Source: Dillenia suffruticosa
Taxonomy: Eukaryota; Streptophyta; Magnoliopsida; Dilleniales; Dilleniaceae
Assembly: GCA_033439265.1 (NCBI GenBank)
Contig: JAVTVX010000034.1
Span: forward strand, 10,385,001 to 10,449,000
Length of the DNA: 64,000 nucleotides
Direction: 5' to 3'
Shown here: piece after piece, positions 46,440-58,215 of the stretch
How the letters are laid out: the number at the start of each line of letters is the position of its first letter
Numbering within the stretch: the stretch's first letter is position 1
Program-made: the position numbers and the translations under genes
The notes under the pieces: generated by a model
Told to the model about the DNA's origin: nothing
Database searches by the model: none
Seen by the model: only the letters and a program-made list of their open reading frames with translations

Positions 46440-48850
46440 TTCATATTATCGGTTACCACATATGTTACTGTAGGTTACTATAAGGTTACTGTAGATTACT
46501 ACCTGGTTACTGTCGGTTACCACGGTTACTGTCGATTACCACATGGTTACTAATCGTCATGGTTACTATTTTATACCGTCGGTTACACAAGTGTTATAAA
46601 ATATTACTCTCTCTCTTTTATCATCATATTAGGTTAGAAATATTATTCTTTTTTATTCTCTGTTATTACAAATGTAAAAAAAAAAAATTACTATTTCAGT
46701 TATCACTAAATTACTGCTCATTACCACTGTTACCATATGATTACCACATAATATCAATAGTGACGGTTTTTTTTTAAAGATGATAGGTAAATTAAAAGAC
46801 TGAAAAATAAAGAAATTACAAAAATAATATAAATATAATGAAAATTATAATTGATACAAACTAGAATAATTGATACATGTAAGATAAAAAAAAAATAGAG
46901 AAAAGATTACATGTCTCACAACTACATGTTTTCTGAGATGTTCCAAACAAAAAATTTTCGTTACCGTTTCTGAAGGTATCTTTATCCACAATCACAGTTT
47001 TTGAAGACATCTTCATCCATAATCTTTCGTGTCAATCTATTCATTAAAAACCAATAGTAAAATAGTGAAATCATTATAAATAATAAATAATGAATGTAAA
47101 TGAAAATATTACCAGATAAGTAAGCAGAGAGAAAACCAGAGAAGTGAGCAGAGAGCATTTCCTTTCTCTAATCCAAAACATCTTGATAGTATTGATATTT
47201 ATATTTTTTCACAACTGTTCAAAATAAAAAATTAAAAAATATATTTTAATATTAAATTTCAAATTAAAATAAAAATAATATATTTATTTTTAAAACCTGA
47301 ATAACATCTTAGATGATTAAGTTTGCTCAAATAAACTTATTCTTTCTTGGAATAGTTGTGATTTTTCGTACAATACTCATCCGTCGTTCGTCAAATCTTT
47401 CAAATACCCAACGTGATTAACTTTTGATAAAACTTTGCAAAGTATGAGTGAGAGTTTTAAATGGGTTAGGGGAGAAGAGATTTTAAGGGAATGATAGAGA
47501 AATTTTGATTGTGGAACTTTCGCCCACGTATGATTTATAATATATAATTTTTACAAACAAATTTTTAAAACTCCGCCTTCGCGCTTTTTCTCTCACCTCT
47601 TTTTTTATTACTGCGTTTTTTCTCTCACATCTTTTTTCATTACCGCGTTTCTTAATTCCTCATATGTGTCTTGAAAAAATCACTTATAATTTTTACTACT
47701 TATTAACAAACTACTTACTAACTAATTATTACATTTGATTAATATCTTATCTATTTGATTAATCAAAATTAATATATATTCTATATTCGATAATAATAAA
47801 CTTATTAATATTATTAATTTAAATAATGCAATGATATGAAATTAATAATTTATATAATATAGTATTATAGTTTTGAAAATTTATTGAGTATAATTTGAAA
47901 ATATGACAATATAATGTTATTATATGTAATGGTATAATTAATTATATTGGTATAATTAATGAAAAATATTAAATCTTGCATCTATTGTATCGGTAGAAAT
48001 TGAGTCTTAAATTCGATCACAATTTATAATTACAAAGCATAATCCGCAATGAATAAAAATTTAATCTTTCATACACACTCTATATAATTTCCATACACAC
48101 AACTTCCACATATCACACACACACACACATACCACAAACTCCAACCATATCCCAACCACTAATATTTCACATGTAACATTGTTTAAAATTAGTATAGTGC
48201 ATTTCAATTTGAATATATTGGTTTTTTGACATTCTAAAATAATTCATAAAACTTATTTTCATCTACATTAAATGCACGAAAAGTTGGTTTATCTACGATC
48301 ATGTAAATTTGTGAATGATTATGTAAATTTGTGAATGAATCATACATGTCATACATGTAAAACATATCATGGTTAAAAAATTATCATATAGTTGGATACA
48401 TTAGATCCATATAAATTTTCATTATTTTCTCCATGCTTGTGTATAGTGTATCTTTATCTTTTGTGAGTTTAATTTTATCTTACTTTACCTTTCTTTTATT
48501 ATTATATCATGAATTTTATTTTATAATTTTTGTGTTTGATTTTCTTTATATTTTCATTTCTGTTAACATTGTTATTACATTGTTACTGTACTTATACCAA
48601 TTGTACCACTTGTTATAAGAATATCGCTTGTTACCAGTTGTTATTATTTGTTATCACTTATTACCATGTATTATACCATGATACTTTAAATAAAATAGAG
48701 AAAAAAATATAAAAATATAGAATGATTGGATAATGTTACTATTTGTTACCACTTATTACCATGCATTATATCATGATATACTATTACTTGTTACCGATTG
48801 TTATTATTTGTTACCACTTGTTATCATGCATTATATCATAATACACTAAA
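46440..48850. repeat. Large inverted repeat, right arm
   Basis: Mirror copy of 43730-46095 without the terminal 220 bases that carry the CACTA end. Its inner end (46447-46600) is a tight array of GGTTACTGTCGATTACCAC-like motifs. Its outer end has two direct copies of a block ending in AAAAATATAAAAATATAGAATGAT(T/C)GGATAATGT (48661-48739 and 48840-48898). ORFs in both arms are short and motif-free. Confidence 0.86.
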
Positions 48851-48899
48851 TAAAATAAAGGAAAAAATATAAAAATATAGAATGATCGGATAATGTGTA

Positions 48900-50278
48900 A
48901 ACAAAATTACATTTCCTATGCTAAAATAAAAAACTTAGGATTTTAATCCATAAAAAAATATTTTAAAGTTTTCACTTGAAACAAGTCAAAAGTTGTAAGA
49001 GAATAATATCATGTACAAAATTAGACAATAAACTCCACTAACAACATTAATTAATAATAATATTTAAGAGAATAATATCAAGTTGTGCAACACTACCAAC
49101 TAACAACATCCTTCTCTTCTCTTGTGCATTAGTTATACAACGCAATCACTACTTGCTCAATTACTATTGTTGACACTTAGGCGTCAAGACAAAATTAATA
49201 TTGTTACGGGTCGAGATAAAATTTTTGTTACACTAGCAACATTATTAACATTATTTTGTACAACATTATTAACATTATTCTTGATAGATATATTAGGTGG
49301 ATATATTAATCTAATTAGATAATTATTAAAATAACCAATATTAAAAAAATACATTTGTTGTCATGCCACATATTTAGGTTTATTACCTCGGTTCATTTAT
49401 CTGCTAATATAAAGTAATATAAATTAATCCGAGTTTTTTACTTCAATTTTGTGAAAGGCAGCACATTTTCAATGGTAAAGTGGTTTGATTAATTTTGCCA
49501 AAACCACGACATCATCTTGTAATCATATTGTAATGAGACAATGAATTTTATATTTATATTATAGTAAACTGGTTTGATTTTACTAACATAAATATAAATA
49601 AATTTAACGATTATGCCAATATATTTCTTCCATTTTGGTGCGCTCTACCAATATATTCCTCCCATTTTAGCGTGCGTGGGCACCCCGAGCGCATAACTAA
49701 AGTTGAATTGCTGGTTGTTCTGAAGAAAACTTCAAATTAGGTCCTTGGGGCAGAAAATTAAGTTTTGAATAAAAGAGTCCGTACAAATCATTTAATTTTT
49801 AGTTACACAACTCTAGAAAAAGCAAGTAGTAGAACCAAACAAACAATTCTTTTCCTTGATTAATTATATTGACATTTTGATGTACTTCATGATTGTGTTT
49901 GTTCTCTCTACTATATGATATTATATACTCATAAGTCATAACTAACCTATCACGGCTCCACGAACGGGGTATTTGAAATGTTTATGACTAAGCTTTGGGG
50001 CTCCGTGTACGATGAATTTGAAATTCTGAGTCCCATGATTTATTTTAGGGAATATAATTATCAATTAGATGAGAAACTTGTCGGTTTTCTGAATAATAGC
50101 CGACTTACTCTAATCATTTAGAATTAATTAACCAAATTTATACTGCTAAATCTACCAAAAATCAAATAACAAAATAATAATAATAAACAAAATTGACCTA
50201 ACTAATTATGGAACTCTTAAATTAGGCCTAAACCAATTTATAATTTTTTTTCTTTATATGTTTTTGGAAATTGGAATA
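48900..50278. other. No gene recognised
   Basis: AT-rich, with a small local repeat (ACATTATTAACATTATT near 49230-49285) and a doubled CCAATATATT(T/C)CTTCCATTTT near 49615-49670. No coding signal. Confidence 0.5.
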
Positions 50279-50286
50279 CTTTAGTG
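50279..50286. repeat. 8-bp target-site duplication, left copy
   Basis: CTTTAGTG directly abuts the left inverted repeat and is repeated exactly at 51209-51216. Confidence 0.8.
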
Positions 50287-51208
50287 CAATGTTATCAAAA
50301 CCGTACTATATATCAATCTGTAAATTTTAAAATTTTAATTCAACCGTTTCAGCCATGGGTCACTTGGTTAAACCACTGGTTATTTAATAATAATTAAGAA
50401 ATATATAAAATTAATTTTCAAAATACATATACTAAATTTAGCCTAATCGGATAAAAAATAAAATTTTAATAAATATTAAATTAACAATCACTCATAAAAT
50501 TTATATTAAAAGGTAAAAATAAAATAACTAAATCATACCTGTAATTGAAAAAAAATAATATAATATTTCTGAAATGTAGAGACATATATGCAGACTAAGT
50601 GCACTTGTATTAATTTATTTAATAATGATAAATTGAAAAATAAAAAATTGTTATAACGAGATTTGAACCTAGAAAAATAAAAAAAAATTCAAAATTTCAA
50701 AATTATAACTTGCAAAAATAAAAGAAAATTTTTTTCATGAAATAAACACATATATTATATTTTGGTATAACATAAGTTGAATGATATAATTTTTGAAAAA
50801 AAATTTAACCCTAATGTTGTCCGGCCCAATTGAATAAAATGTCAAAATATTTTTATCCTGGGATGGATATAGATTATAGAGAGGAAAAAGGAGAGAGAGG
50901 TGACAACAAGGAGAGAGTTTATCCCACATCGGATTGAATATAAAGAGAATAAGGAGAGAGAGGTTTATAAACGAAGAGGAAAGAGAAATGAGCAGCTTAC
51001 TTTTCCAATAAAGGTTCAAAATAAAATAAAAATAAAAATAATCGGTGGTTAGGCTGGTAGGGGTGATTTAATAAAAAATCATGGTTGAACTATATTGATT
51101 TGCAATTTAATTACTTATATTGTATTTAATTTAAGCTAAACTATTTTTTCTTTTAATGCTGGTCTTACTACAGTTGAACTACTGTTCGGTCCGATTTTGA
51201 TAACTATG
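50287..51208. mobile_element. Non-autonomous hAT-type element
   Basis: The 922-bp element has imperfect terminal inverted repeats: left CAATGTTATCAAAACCG, right (reverse complement) CATAGTTATCAAAATCG. An exact 8-bp duplication CTTTAGTG flanks it. CAnnG termini and an 8-bp duplication are the hallmarks of hAT transposons. It has no transposase ORF, only a 94-codon minus-strand ORF without motifs. Inside are a second internal pairing (GGTTAAACCACTGGTTA near 50370) and a GAGAGAGG-rich part with TCCCACATCGGA (50920-50935). Confidence 0.8.
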
Positions 51209-51216
51209 CTTTAGTG
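51209..51216. repeat. 8-bp target-site duplication, right copy
   Basis: CTTTAGTG, identical to 50279-50286. Confidence 0.8.
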
Positions 51217-51856
51217 CCATTAAGAAGGTAATTGTTTTCTTTTTTTTTTTTTTTGAATCTTTTGAATATGACAAAAGTCAACACCAGAACCAAAAAAAAG
51301 TTATGATAATTATGTACGGTTTTGTAAAAACCCATGGGTTCATAGGTTGAGGGTTGACCCGCTATTGTTCGTGAATTTGTATAATTATCAAGATTTACAC
51401 AGAATTCATTAAAAATTCTAAAAATTGGGTCCAAAATCTACTTATCGAATACTTTTACATTTAAAGATTAACATATCTCAAACCAAAGGAACGATAGAAT
51501 CTAAATCTAAAGATAATACTATAAAACACCTAAAGTTCAAAATCATATTTTTTTTAAATCAAAACTACTTATCATGGATTATGATCTTACGCTTTGAAAC
51601 TCCTACATGTATATATCTAATAGGAGATCACCACACAAAAAAAATAAAAATAAAATAAAAACCGAGAAGGAAAAATCACACTTTTAAGCCAAAAAGAGAG
51701 GAAATCTCAAAATCAAATGTTTTAAATATTTTATATGTCTACTTTCAAAGCATCTCTCGACCAATGGAATCCACCCATAAATACAAAAATTTTGAGATAC
51801 AGGAAAATCTTACCAGCAATCTTTCTTCATGTTAAAACATACTCAGATTCTATTCT
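51217..51856. other. Downstream flank of the R-gene duplicate, no gene
   Basis: No coding signal. From about 51790 it aligns with 58800-58890, the region 3' of the other R-gene copy (shared GAAAAATCTTACCAGCAAT and TCTATTCTTCA), so the R-gene duplication includes 3' flanking DNA. Confidence 0.5.
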
Positions 51857-52900
51857 TCAAATACTCTGTGATTTTCTAGATCCAGAACCATCACTTTTTA
51901 TTTCATCCTGGTCACACGAAAAGCTACAATCAGGAATACCCAGCTGTTGAAACATCAACCTCCACAACAAACTGATCAACTAAAAATTCATACCCAAGCA
52001 TAGAAAATCAAAGAGCAAAATGACAGAAAATAGAAAATTTCAGTGCCAACAATGGACTGCACATTTCTGGGAGCATACAAGAAGAACCCACATTTATTAT
52101 TAATTTCAGATTTTCCATAAATTTTTGTTATGTTTGTACGATTTTTTACCTTTTCCTCCCCTTCCTCCTCTTCCTCCTCCTGGCTGGTGCTTCTGTTGAG
52201 TTGTCCCTTAACCTAACCACAAGGAGAAAGGTATGTTAAGGTAAGTCAAAAGTAAAAGTTGATCTTTCGAGGTAAATGAAAATTCATAATTCAGTTGATA
52301 CAACATCACTATATTAAAGAAGGCTAATCATATATATTGACCTGCACTTATATCTTTTCCAATGTTCTTTAATGAATTTATTAAACAAAAATAGAAAAGA
52401 AATTGGTAGTAGAAAACTAGAGAGTAGGCAGGAACAAAAAATGAGAGTGAAGGGCATACCTGAAAGAAATATATCCTTTACAGTATTAATATGTTTATTT
52501 ATCGTTATACATTCTTAATAGGCGTATCTGCCACGCATATTTGTTCTAATTTTGGAGTGGTTGTGGAGACATATGAAAATGTTGTCATTTTAGGACAGTT
52601 GAACAACGTCATTGCATTCGAGGATGGGAATTCCAAAGTTTATAAATTGTTTTCCGAGGAACACTTTATGTTTTGTAAATTTGCAAATTCCAAGAAGTTC
52701 AATTGTGGGACTACAAGATTGCCTCTAGTAATTACTTCTTCTTCTCCTTGTTTGCCTATTACTGCTTCCAATGCGTCACACCTCTGCACCAATAATTGCC
52801 TTAATTGGGGAAATGACTCCATGCGAAATTGGCTCCCCCATATCTGATTTATGTCTTTTAAATCGATCAAACCTGTAAGTGTCAAAGAAGGGAAGGCTAC
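51857..52900 (-). pseudogene. Duplicated 3' end of the CNL R gene, broken
   Basis: Three exon-like pieces parallel the last exons of the 58.9-64 kb gene: LRR exon 52460-52900 (starts VAFPSL, acceptor GCAG, donor GTATGC), short acidic exon 52150-52212 (VKGQLNRSTSQ then a Glu-rich run), and final exon 51857-51943 ending in TGA. All junctions are phase 0. The LRR exon is disabled: TTATAT in the intact copy is TTATAA here (stop at 52640-52642), after SSENNL. It has also lost codons after VAFPSL. The pieces are separated from the main gene by a retrotransposon and a third LRR fragment. Confidence 0.78.
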
Positions 52901-52989
52901 CTGCGGAAAACATGTAGAGATTTGAGTTAAAGAAAATACTTCTAAAATAACTTTAAACCACCCAAAGGGTAATAACAATAGGTTAATTA

Positions 52990-55900
52990 GAACATGGGGT
53001 ATGCCAAATCTGGCGATAATAGATATTCACTTGAAATTTTGTATTTTTTCAATGGTGATCTCGGCCAATAGTTCAGTTTTTACCCACTTGATGAAATAGT
53101 CGATATCCACAACAATGAATTTTTGTTGTCCGGTAGCTAGTGAAAATGGTCTGAGGATGTCCATTCCCCATTAGATGAATAGCCATATGTTTGCTATTGG
53201 AGTTCAGTGGGGGGTTAGCAGGACACCGACGAAAAGTGTTGACATTTGTCGCATCTTCTGATGTAATCATTCGCGTCAGTTTTCATGGTAGGCCAATAAT
53301 ACCCTTGTCTGAAGGTCTTGTTCACCAAATTCCAACCGCCTAAGCAACTACCACATATCCCTTCATGGATTTCTCAGAGAACGTAATTCTCTTCCTCGGA
53401 TGTTAGGTATTTCGGGTACAGATAGGTATTAGACTTCTTGTAAAGATCTCCATTGATAATGGCATAAAGGGCGGACTTACATCTTAAATTAGCGGTTTCA
53501 GAGGGCAAGCTTAGTAGTTGCTCATGCTTGAAATGGACCTCTATGGGTTCCTTCCAACTTGTGAACTGTTCCCTGATAAGATTTGCTCAGGGTCTTCAAT
53601 GTTCAGGTATGACAGGCTCTCCATATAGATTGTTTGGCTAGTTACTGCTGAGTTAAAGTTGGCTAGTTTTGAAAGAGTATTGACTCGTGCATTTTCTGAT
53701 CGGTGGATCTACTGTATATCCAATTTGACAAATTTGTTCACCGCCTCAAAGTAACTTGGTTAGGTATTTTGTCATCGTTAGATCCTTAGTTTCGTAGACT
53801 CCTTTAATCTGCTTGACAACTAATTGACTCTCAATGAAAACTCATATGTTTTGGGCTCCTAGTAATGCTGTGATTCGCAATCCGATCAGAAAGGTTACGT
53901 ATTCGGTCTGATTATTTGTTGTTTGGAAGTCAAAACGAAGAACGTATTCAATTTTGAAATTATCTGGTCCCATGAGGATGAGTCCGGCTCCACTTCCTGA
54001 GGAGTTTGATGACTAATCTACATAAAGGGTCCATTCGAGCAATGAGCATTCTTCTCAATCATCAGCAGGGATTTGTTCGGTGAGCGACAGGAGTGTGTAT
54101 TTGAGTATAAATTCGACAAGGGTTTGACATTTAATTGCTAGTCTCTGTAGATATTCTATGTCGAATTCGCCTAACTTAATATTCCATTTAATATATCAAC
54201 CTAAGGTATCTCTCTTCTATAAAAACTAGTTTAGAGACTGATTAGTCAATACTACAATAGTGTGAGTTTGGAAGTAATGCTAGAGGTGTCTGGCGGTTAT
54301 AACTACAGTGAAGGTCATCTTCTCGATAGGTCGGTAATTAACCTCAAACCCTTGAAGCATGCGGCTAACGTATTACACCAGTTTCTGCATGGTGGATTCC
54401 TACCTTACAAGGACAGAGCAGAGCACTCAGTTAGAAATAGAGAGATAAAGATAGAATTTCTCATCAAGAAGAGGTCAGGAAAGAAGTAGAAATGATGCAA
54501 GGTACTCCTTGAGCCGCTCGAATGCTATTTGGCACTCTAGCGTCTGCACGAACTTCTGAGATTTTTTCAAAGTATCGTAGAAGAGTTTATACTTTCCTCC
54601 ACTTTCGACATGAGCCAGTTTAGAGCCACCATCATCTCCATGAGATGTTACATTTCCTTCACTGTCATTGACGGTGCCATATCTAATATGGCTTGTATTT
54701 TCTCTTGATTCGCTTCATCTTCCAATTGATAATTAGGAAATCTAGAAACTTTTCAGAAGTGATTCCTAAGGTGCACTTTATTGAGTTCAACCTCATGTTA
54801 TAATATTCTAACGTTTGGAATGTTTCTTCCAAATCTGCCATATGACTTCGGTATTGGCGCTTTTGACAAGCATATCGTCAAGATAGGCCTCTATATTCCT
54901 ACCGAGCTATTTACTAAAGACCCTGTCGACTAACCATCGAAAAGTTGCTCCGACGTTCTTGGGGCCGAATGACATGACCTTGTAGCAGTTGGTGCTGAAT
55001 TCCATAATAAAACTTTTTCTTTTGTCTTCAGGGGTCATGGGCTTCTAGTTTTAGATAGAGTATGCATCCATAAAATTCAAAGTTTGATAACCTGATGAAT
55101 TGTCTATCAATTTGTCGATGTTGGACAGCAGATAGCTATCCTTCGGATACGCTTTGTTGAGGTCAGTAAAGTCTACTCACGTACTCCACTTGCTGTTAGC
55201 CTTTTTAACTATAACCACATTGGCCAACCACTCTAGGTACTCTATGTCATGAATAAACACTACTACTAGAAGTTTTTGGATTTCCTCTTATATTGCATGT
55301 TGATGTTCCAGTGTGAATACCATTTTCTTCTACTTAACAAGTTTATGACCGGTGTCTACAATTAGCTTGTGCACTATGACCGATGGGTGGATTTCTGACA
55401 TGTCCTACAATGACCATGCGAATACTATAGAATGTTATCGAAGGCAATCCACGATTGCTTTCTGGAGAGGTATTAGTAGGTGTGCACCAACTTGAACTTT
55501 CTGGCCAGGTACATCCATGATGGAAATTTCAAACACTTCTTCTCCAGGCTGAGGTTTGGATTGATATTCGGTATCATCTCTAAGCTCAAGTGTATCTATT
55601 GAGAGAACTTCTTTCTCTCCTCCAACGGTGGGGACGGTCGACGGGTCAATGTCACCATAGAATGTTGTGACCCCTAGGGGTATTCTAAATTTGATCTTTA
55701 TATGCCTTGCACTCTGTAGTGTTTTGAGACCGTCCAAACTAAGACGACATAGGATGGTGTTATATGGGGACGGGAGTTTCGCCACATAAAAAATGGTTTT
55801 GGTAGATAAAATGGGGTGTTATAGGGAGGCATTCCTAAAGTAACGGCAAGTGAGACGGTACTTTCTAGATGTATACACTCATCGACGAATCCTTTTATGG

Positions 55901-56340
55901 GTCTGTGAGAGGGTTGAAGATAAAATGGGGTGAAGTCCATTCGCTGGAAAGCATCCCAAAAGAGAAGATCTCAATCTGCTCATTGATCAATGCAAGTCGT
56001 TCTAATGAGGTAGGACCCTATTCCTGTAGTGATAATCAACGAGACGTTTCGATCTATGTTAACTCCTATTAAATCGTCGTCATTGAAATCGATGATTGGC
56101 CTCTTTCTCTTGGTTGATGTCATGATTGTAAAAAGCAAGGGATAGTGATAGAAACTCGGGAAATCAACCTATTCCAACGATTGACGCGAATCTATTGGAA
56201 CTGGGTCTTACTCCACAGATGATGGCGCTACTTACTTGAACGAGATGTCTAATTATTAGGCGATCTCGAATGATAAGACCTACAAAAAGTCATTGAAGGA
56301 TGTTCCAGTGAGAGAGACTCCGACACTCAAGTTAGATAGC
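52990..56340 (-). mobile_element. Degenerate Tat/Ogre-like Ty3/gypsy fragment
   Basis: Minus-strand pol domains with many stops. In coding order: protease-region text (about 56100-55700, with FVDECIHLESTVSLAVTLG); a linker frame at 55785-55435 with SPYNTILCRLSLDGLKTL; RT with SKWSTWVDFTDLNKAYPKD (about 55200-55140) and catalytic YLDDMLVKS (about 54880); RNase H with SGSGAGLILMGPDNFKIEYV (about 53990-53930) and NNQTEYVTFLIGLR; integrase with CDKCQHF-like zinc finger and LPDNKNSLLW text (about 53230-53100). The RNase H and YLDDMLVKS style fit the Tat lineage. The left edge falls where homology between the two R-gene copies stops (about 52988), so it was inserted into or beside the duplicated R gene. 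LTRs were not identified. Confidence 0.8.
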
Positions 56341-56715
56341 GGTTTTCAAGAAGAGAAACAGATTGAAAAAAAAAAATTCATTATACCTTTGTATGAAATG
56401 TGTAAGTTAAAAGAGTATGTCTAACCGGTGACCCTATGATGCATATATATATGCTATTTGCATGAGTTATGTATATCTGGGGTATTGAAACCTTAGTTTT
56501 CATATGAAAGTGCAACCGAGATTATAGGACTCCTTAGGAAAAGATTTCCATAAGATTTAGAATCCTTCTTGTTAAAAAAGTTCTGGCTGGCAAGAGATTC
56601 ATTTCCTTATCAATTAGGATCTAGAGCTGCTTTACTAATTTCCAAATGCACTTTCACAATTTAAGGAAAGTCGAATATTGCTTTGAATTAAACAAATTTT
56701 GAATATCAAGGAGGT

Positions 56716-56994
56716 TTGAGAGTCGATCAAGCTGCTACTACCAAGAGTGGTCTAATCGGCGAGTACAGAGAGAAGGGGCCATGGTTTCCCATCAAGGAGG
56801 AATATCCCGTACAAAGGACACGTTTCGATGAGTTTCACTTGCCGAGTCTCAAACTCAAAGGAGTCCTGCATCCAATGGTGATAGACCTTTGGGCCATGTA
56901 TCAGCAGGGACCAATGGATTGCACCGGCAGGGCAACAGGATCTCTATTGTCAGAAGGTGGCATGCAATCTAGCAGTTGTGTCCTATGTCAATAG
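56716..56994 (+). other. Open frame of unknown origin, 92 codons
   Basis: Open from GGTTTGAGAGTCGATCAAGC to TAG at 56992. The product has normal amino-acid composition (YREKGPWFPIKEEYPVQRTR, then FHLPSLKLKGVLHPMVIDLW) unlike the low-complexity ORFs around it, and the first codon is not a clear ATG. I do not recognise it. It could be a gene or organelle fragment, or untranslated retroelement DNA. No intron signals or neighbours clarify it. Confidence 0.3.
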
Positions 56995-57714
56995 GAAGAT
57001 ATTATACAATCATTTTTAGAAGATTATATGGTCTATTGATCTGTTTTCCCTTGTTCCTTCCTTACTATGCAACTAGTTACTTCCGTTTCATAATTAAAAT
57101 TATTTTTTCTTTAAAAATTAAAATTAATGAAAATAATAATTATGTTACTCTAGCATTGGGATTAATCTCAAATTTTCCACACACAGGCCTACTAATTAAA
57201 ACCCTAAAAAGCCTAAGCACATAGTTACTTTTCAAAGAGAGGAGCTGAATTAAAATAATTTATTTGCAGAACTTGCTGGTGCTTTCACCGGTTGGTCTTA
57301 CTTTCACTTCGCTGTAGAGGTTATTGTTAATATAAAAAATTTCAACTAATTTATCAATTCTTCAATATTGTCTAAATAAGTGTATTTTCTTCCACAATTT
57401 TGCCAAAATTAGTTTCCTATCAAATTAATAAATTATTTTAAAAATAAAATTACTTTTTATTTTCTATTTTGAAAACTAATATTTATTTTTTATGTCCTAA
57501 TACAATCCCAGCTTTATATAATTGTTTTATTTAAGAATAAATATTATAAGAAAATTTATGTATCACTCTACTTTCTCACTCATATATTCAAATTAAAATT
57601 TCAAATAGGATTAACTATTCAAAATTTATGTGGGAAGGGCAACCAATAACCAACCGATCTACCAAGGGTTCATCCAAAGTCTTATACTGCTTATAATTTT
57701 TCTAATTTTTGTTG
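56995..57714. other. AT-rich interval, no gene
   Basis: No coding signal beyond a short ORF (56976-57224) without motifs. TTTGCAGAACTTGCTGG near 57266 looks like a splice acceptor, but no open exon could be tied to it. Confidence 0.45.
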
Positions 57715-57873
57715 GAGGTAAATGAGTCTTTATTTTAGAACAGTTAAATAAACTCATTTTGCACGAGGATGTGAATTCCAAAGTGTTTAAATTGTGTTAA
57801 AGGAAATACTTTATGTTTTGTAGATTCTAATTCTAAGGAATTCAACTAAGGGAATACAAGATTGCCTCTAGGG
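57715..57873 (-). pseudogene. Third copy of the LRR exon, truncated
   Basis: Matches about 160 bases of the 52460-52900 and 59863-60312 exons (shared ACTTTATGTTTTGTA, GGAATTCAA and ACAAGATTGCCTCTAG) in the same orientation, with frame-breaking changes. Homology ends abruptly at 57873 where the GAGCTC-rich element begins. Confidence 0.7.
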
Positions 57874-58215
57874 GTGTTATGACACCCGGGTTGAACTCAG
57901 GTATCACAATACCCGAGCTCGAGCTCGCTGAGTTTGTATTTTTCGAGCTTGAGCTCGAGCTCGAGCTCGAAGTGTCGTCGGGTGTTGTCGGGTAATATCG
58001 TCGGGTAGTGTTATTGAGTGGTACAGGTAATATATTTAAAAAATATGCCTAAAAATATAATTTTGTATATAATTTTAAAAATATATATATAATTATATAT
58101 TAAAATTATTTTTTAAAAAAAATTAAAATATTTTGAATAGCTCGTCGAGTTTTCGAGCTCGAAACAACTGAGCTCGAGCTCGAGCTCGATACCCAGCTAC
58201 CCGAGTCCAATATGC
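57874..58215. mobile_element. Small GAGCTC-rich inverted-repeat element
   Basis: The ends are palindromic clusters of GAGCTCGAGCTCGAGCTCG-like text (57913-57968 and 58155-58190) around an AT-rich middle. ACCCGGGTTGAACTCAGGTATC at the left and GATACCCAGCTACCCGAG at the right are roughly inverted. GTCGGGTGTTGTCGGGTA repeats follow the left end. The form resembles hAT-type MITEs with GGGTGT/CGGGTA ends, but I could not define exact termini or a target duplication. Confidence 0.5.

Noticed and set aside
49122..49322. 66-codon Leu/Thr-rich ORF
   Set aside because: It arises from a local ACATTATTAACATT repeat and has no conserved feature.
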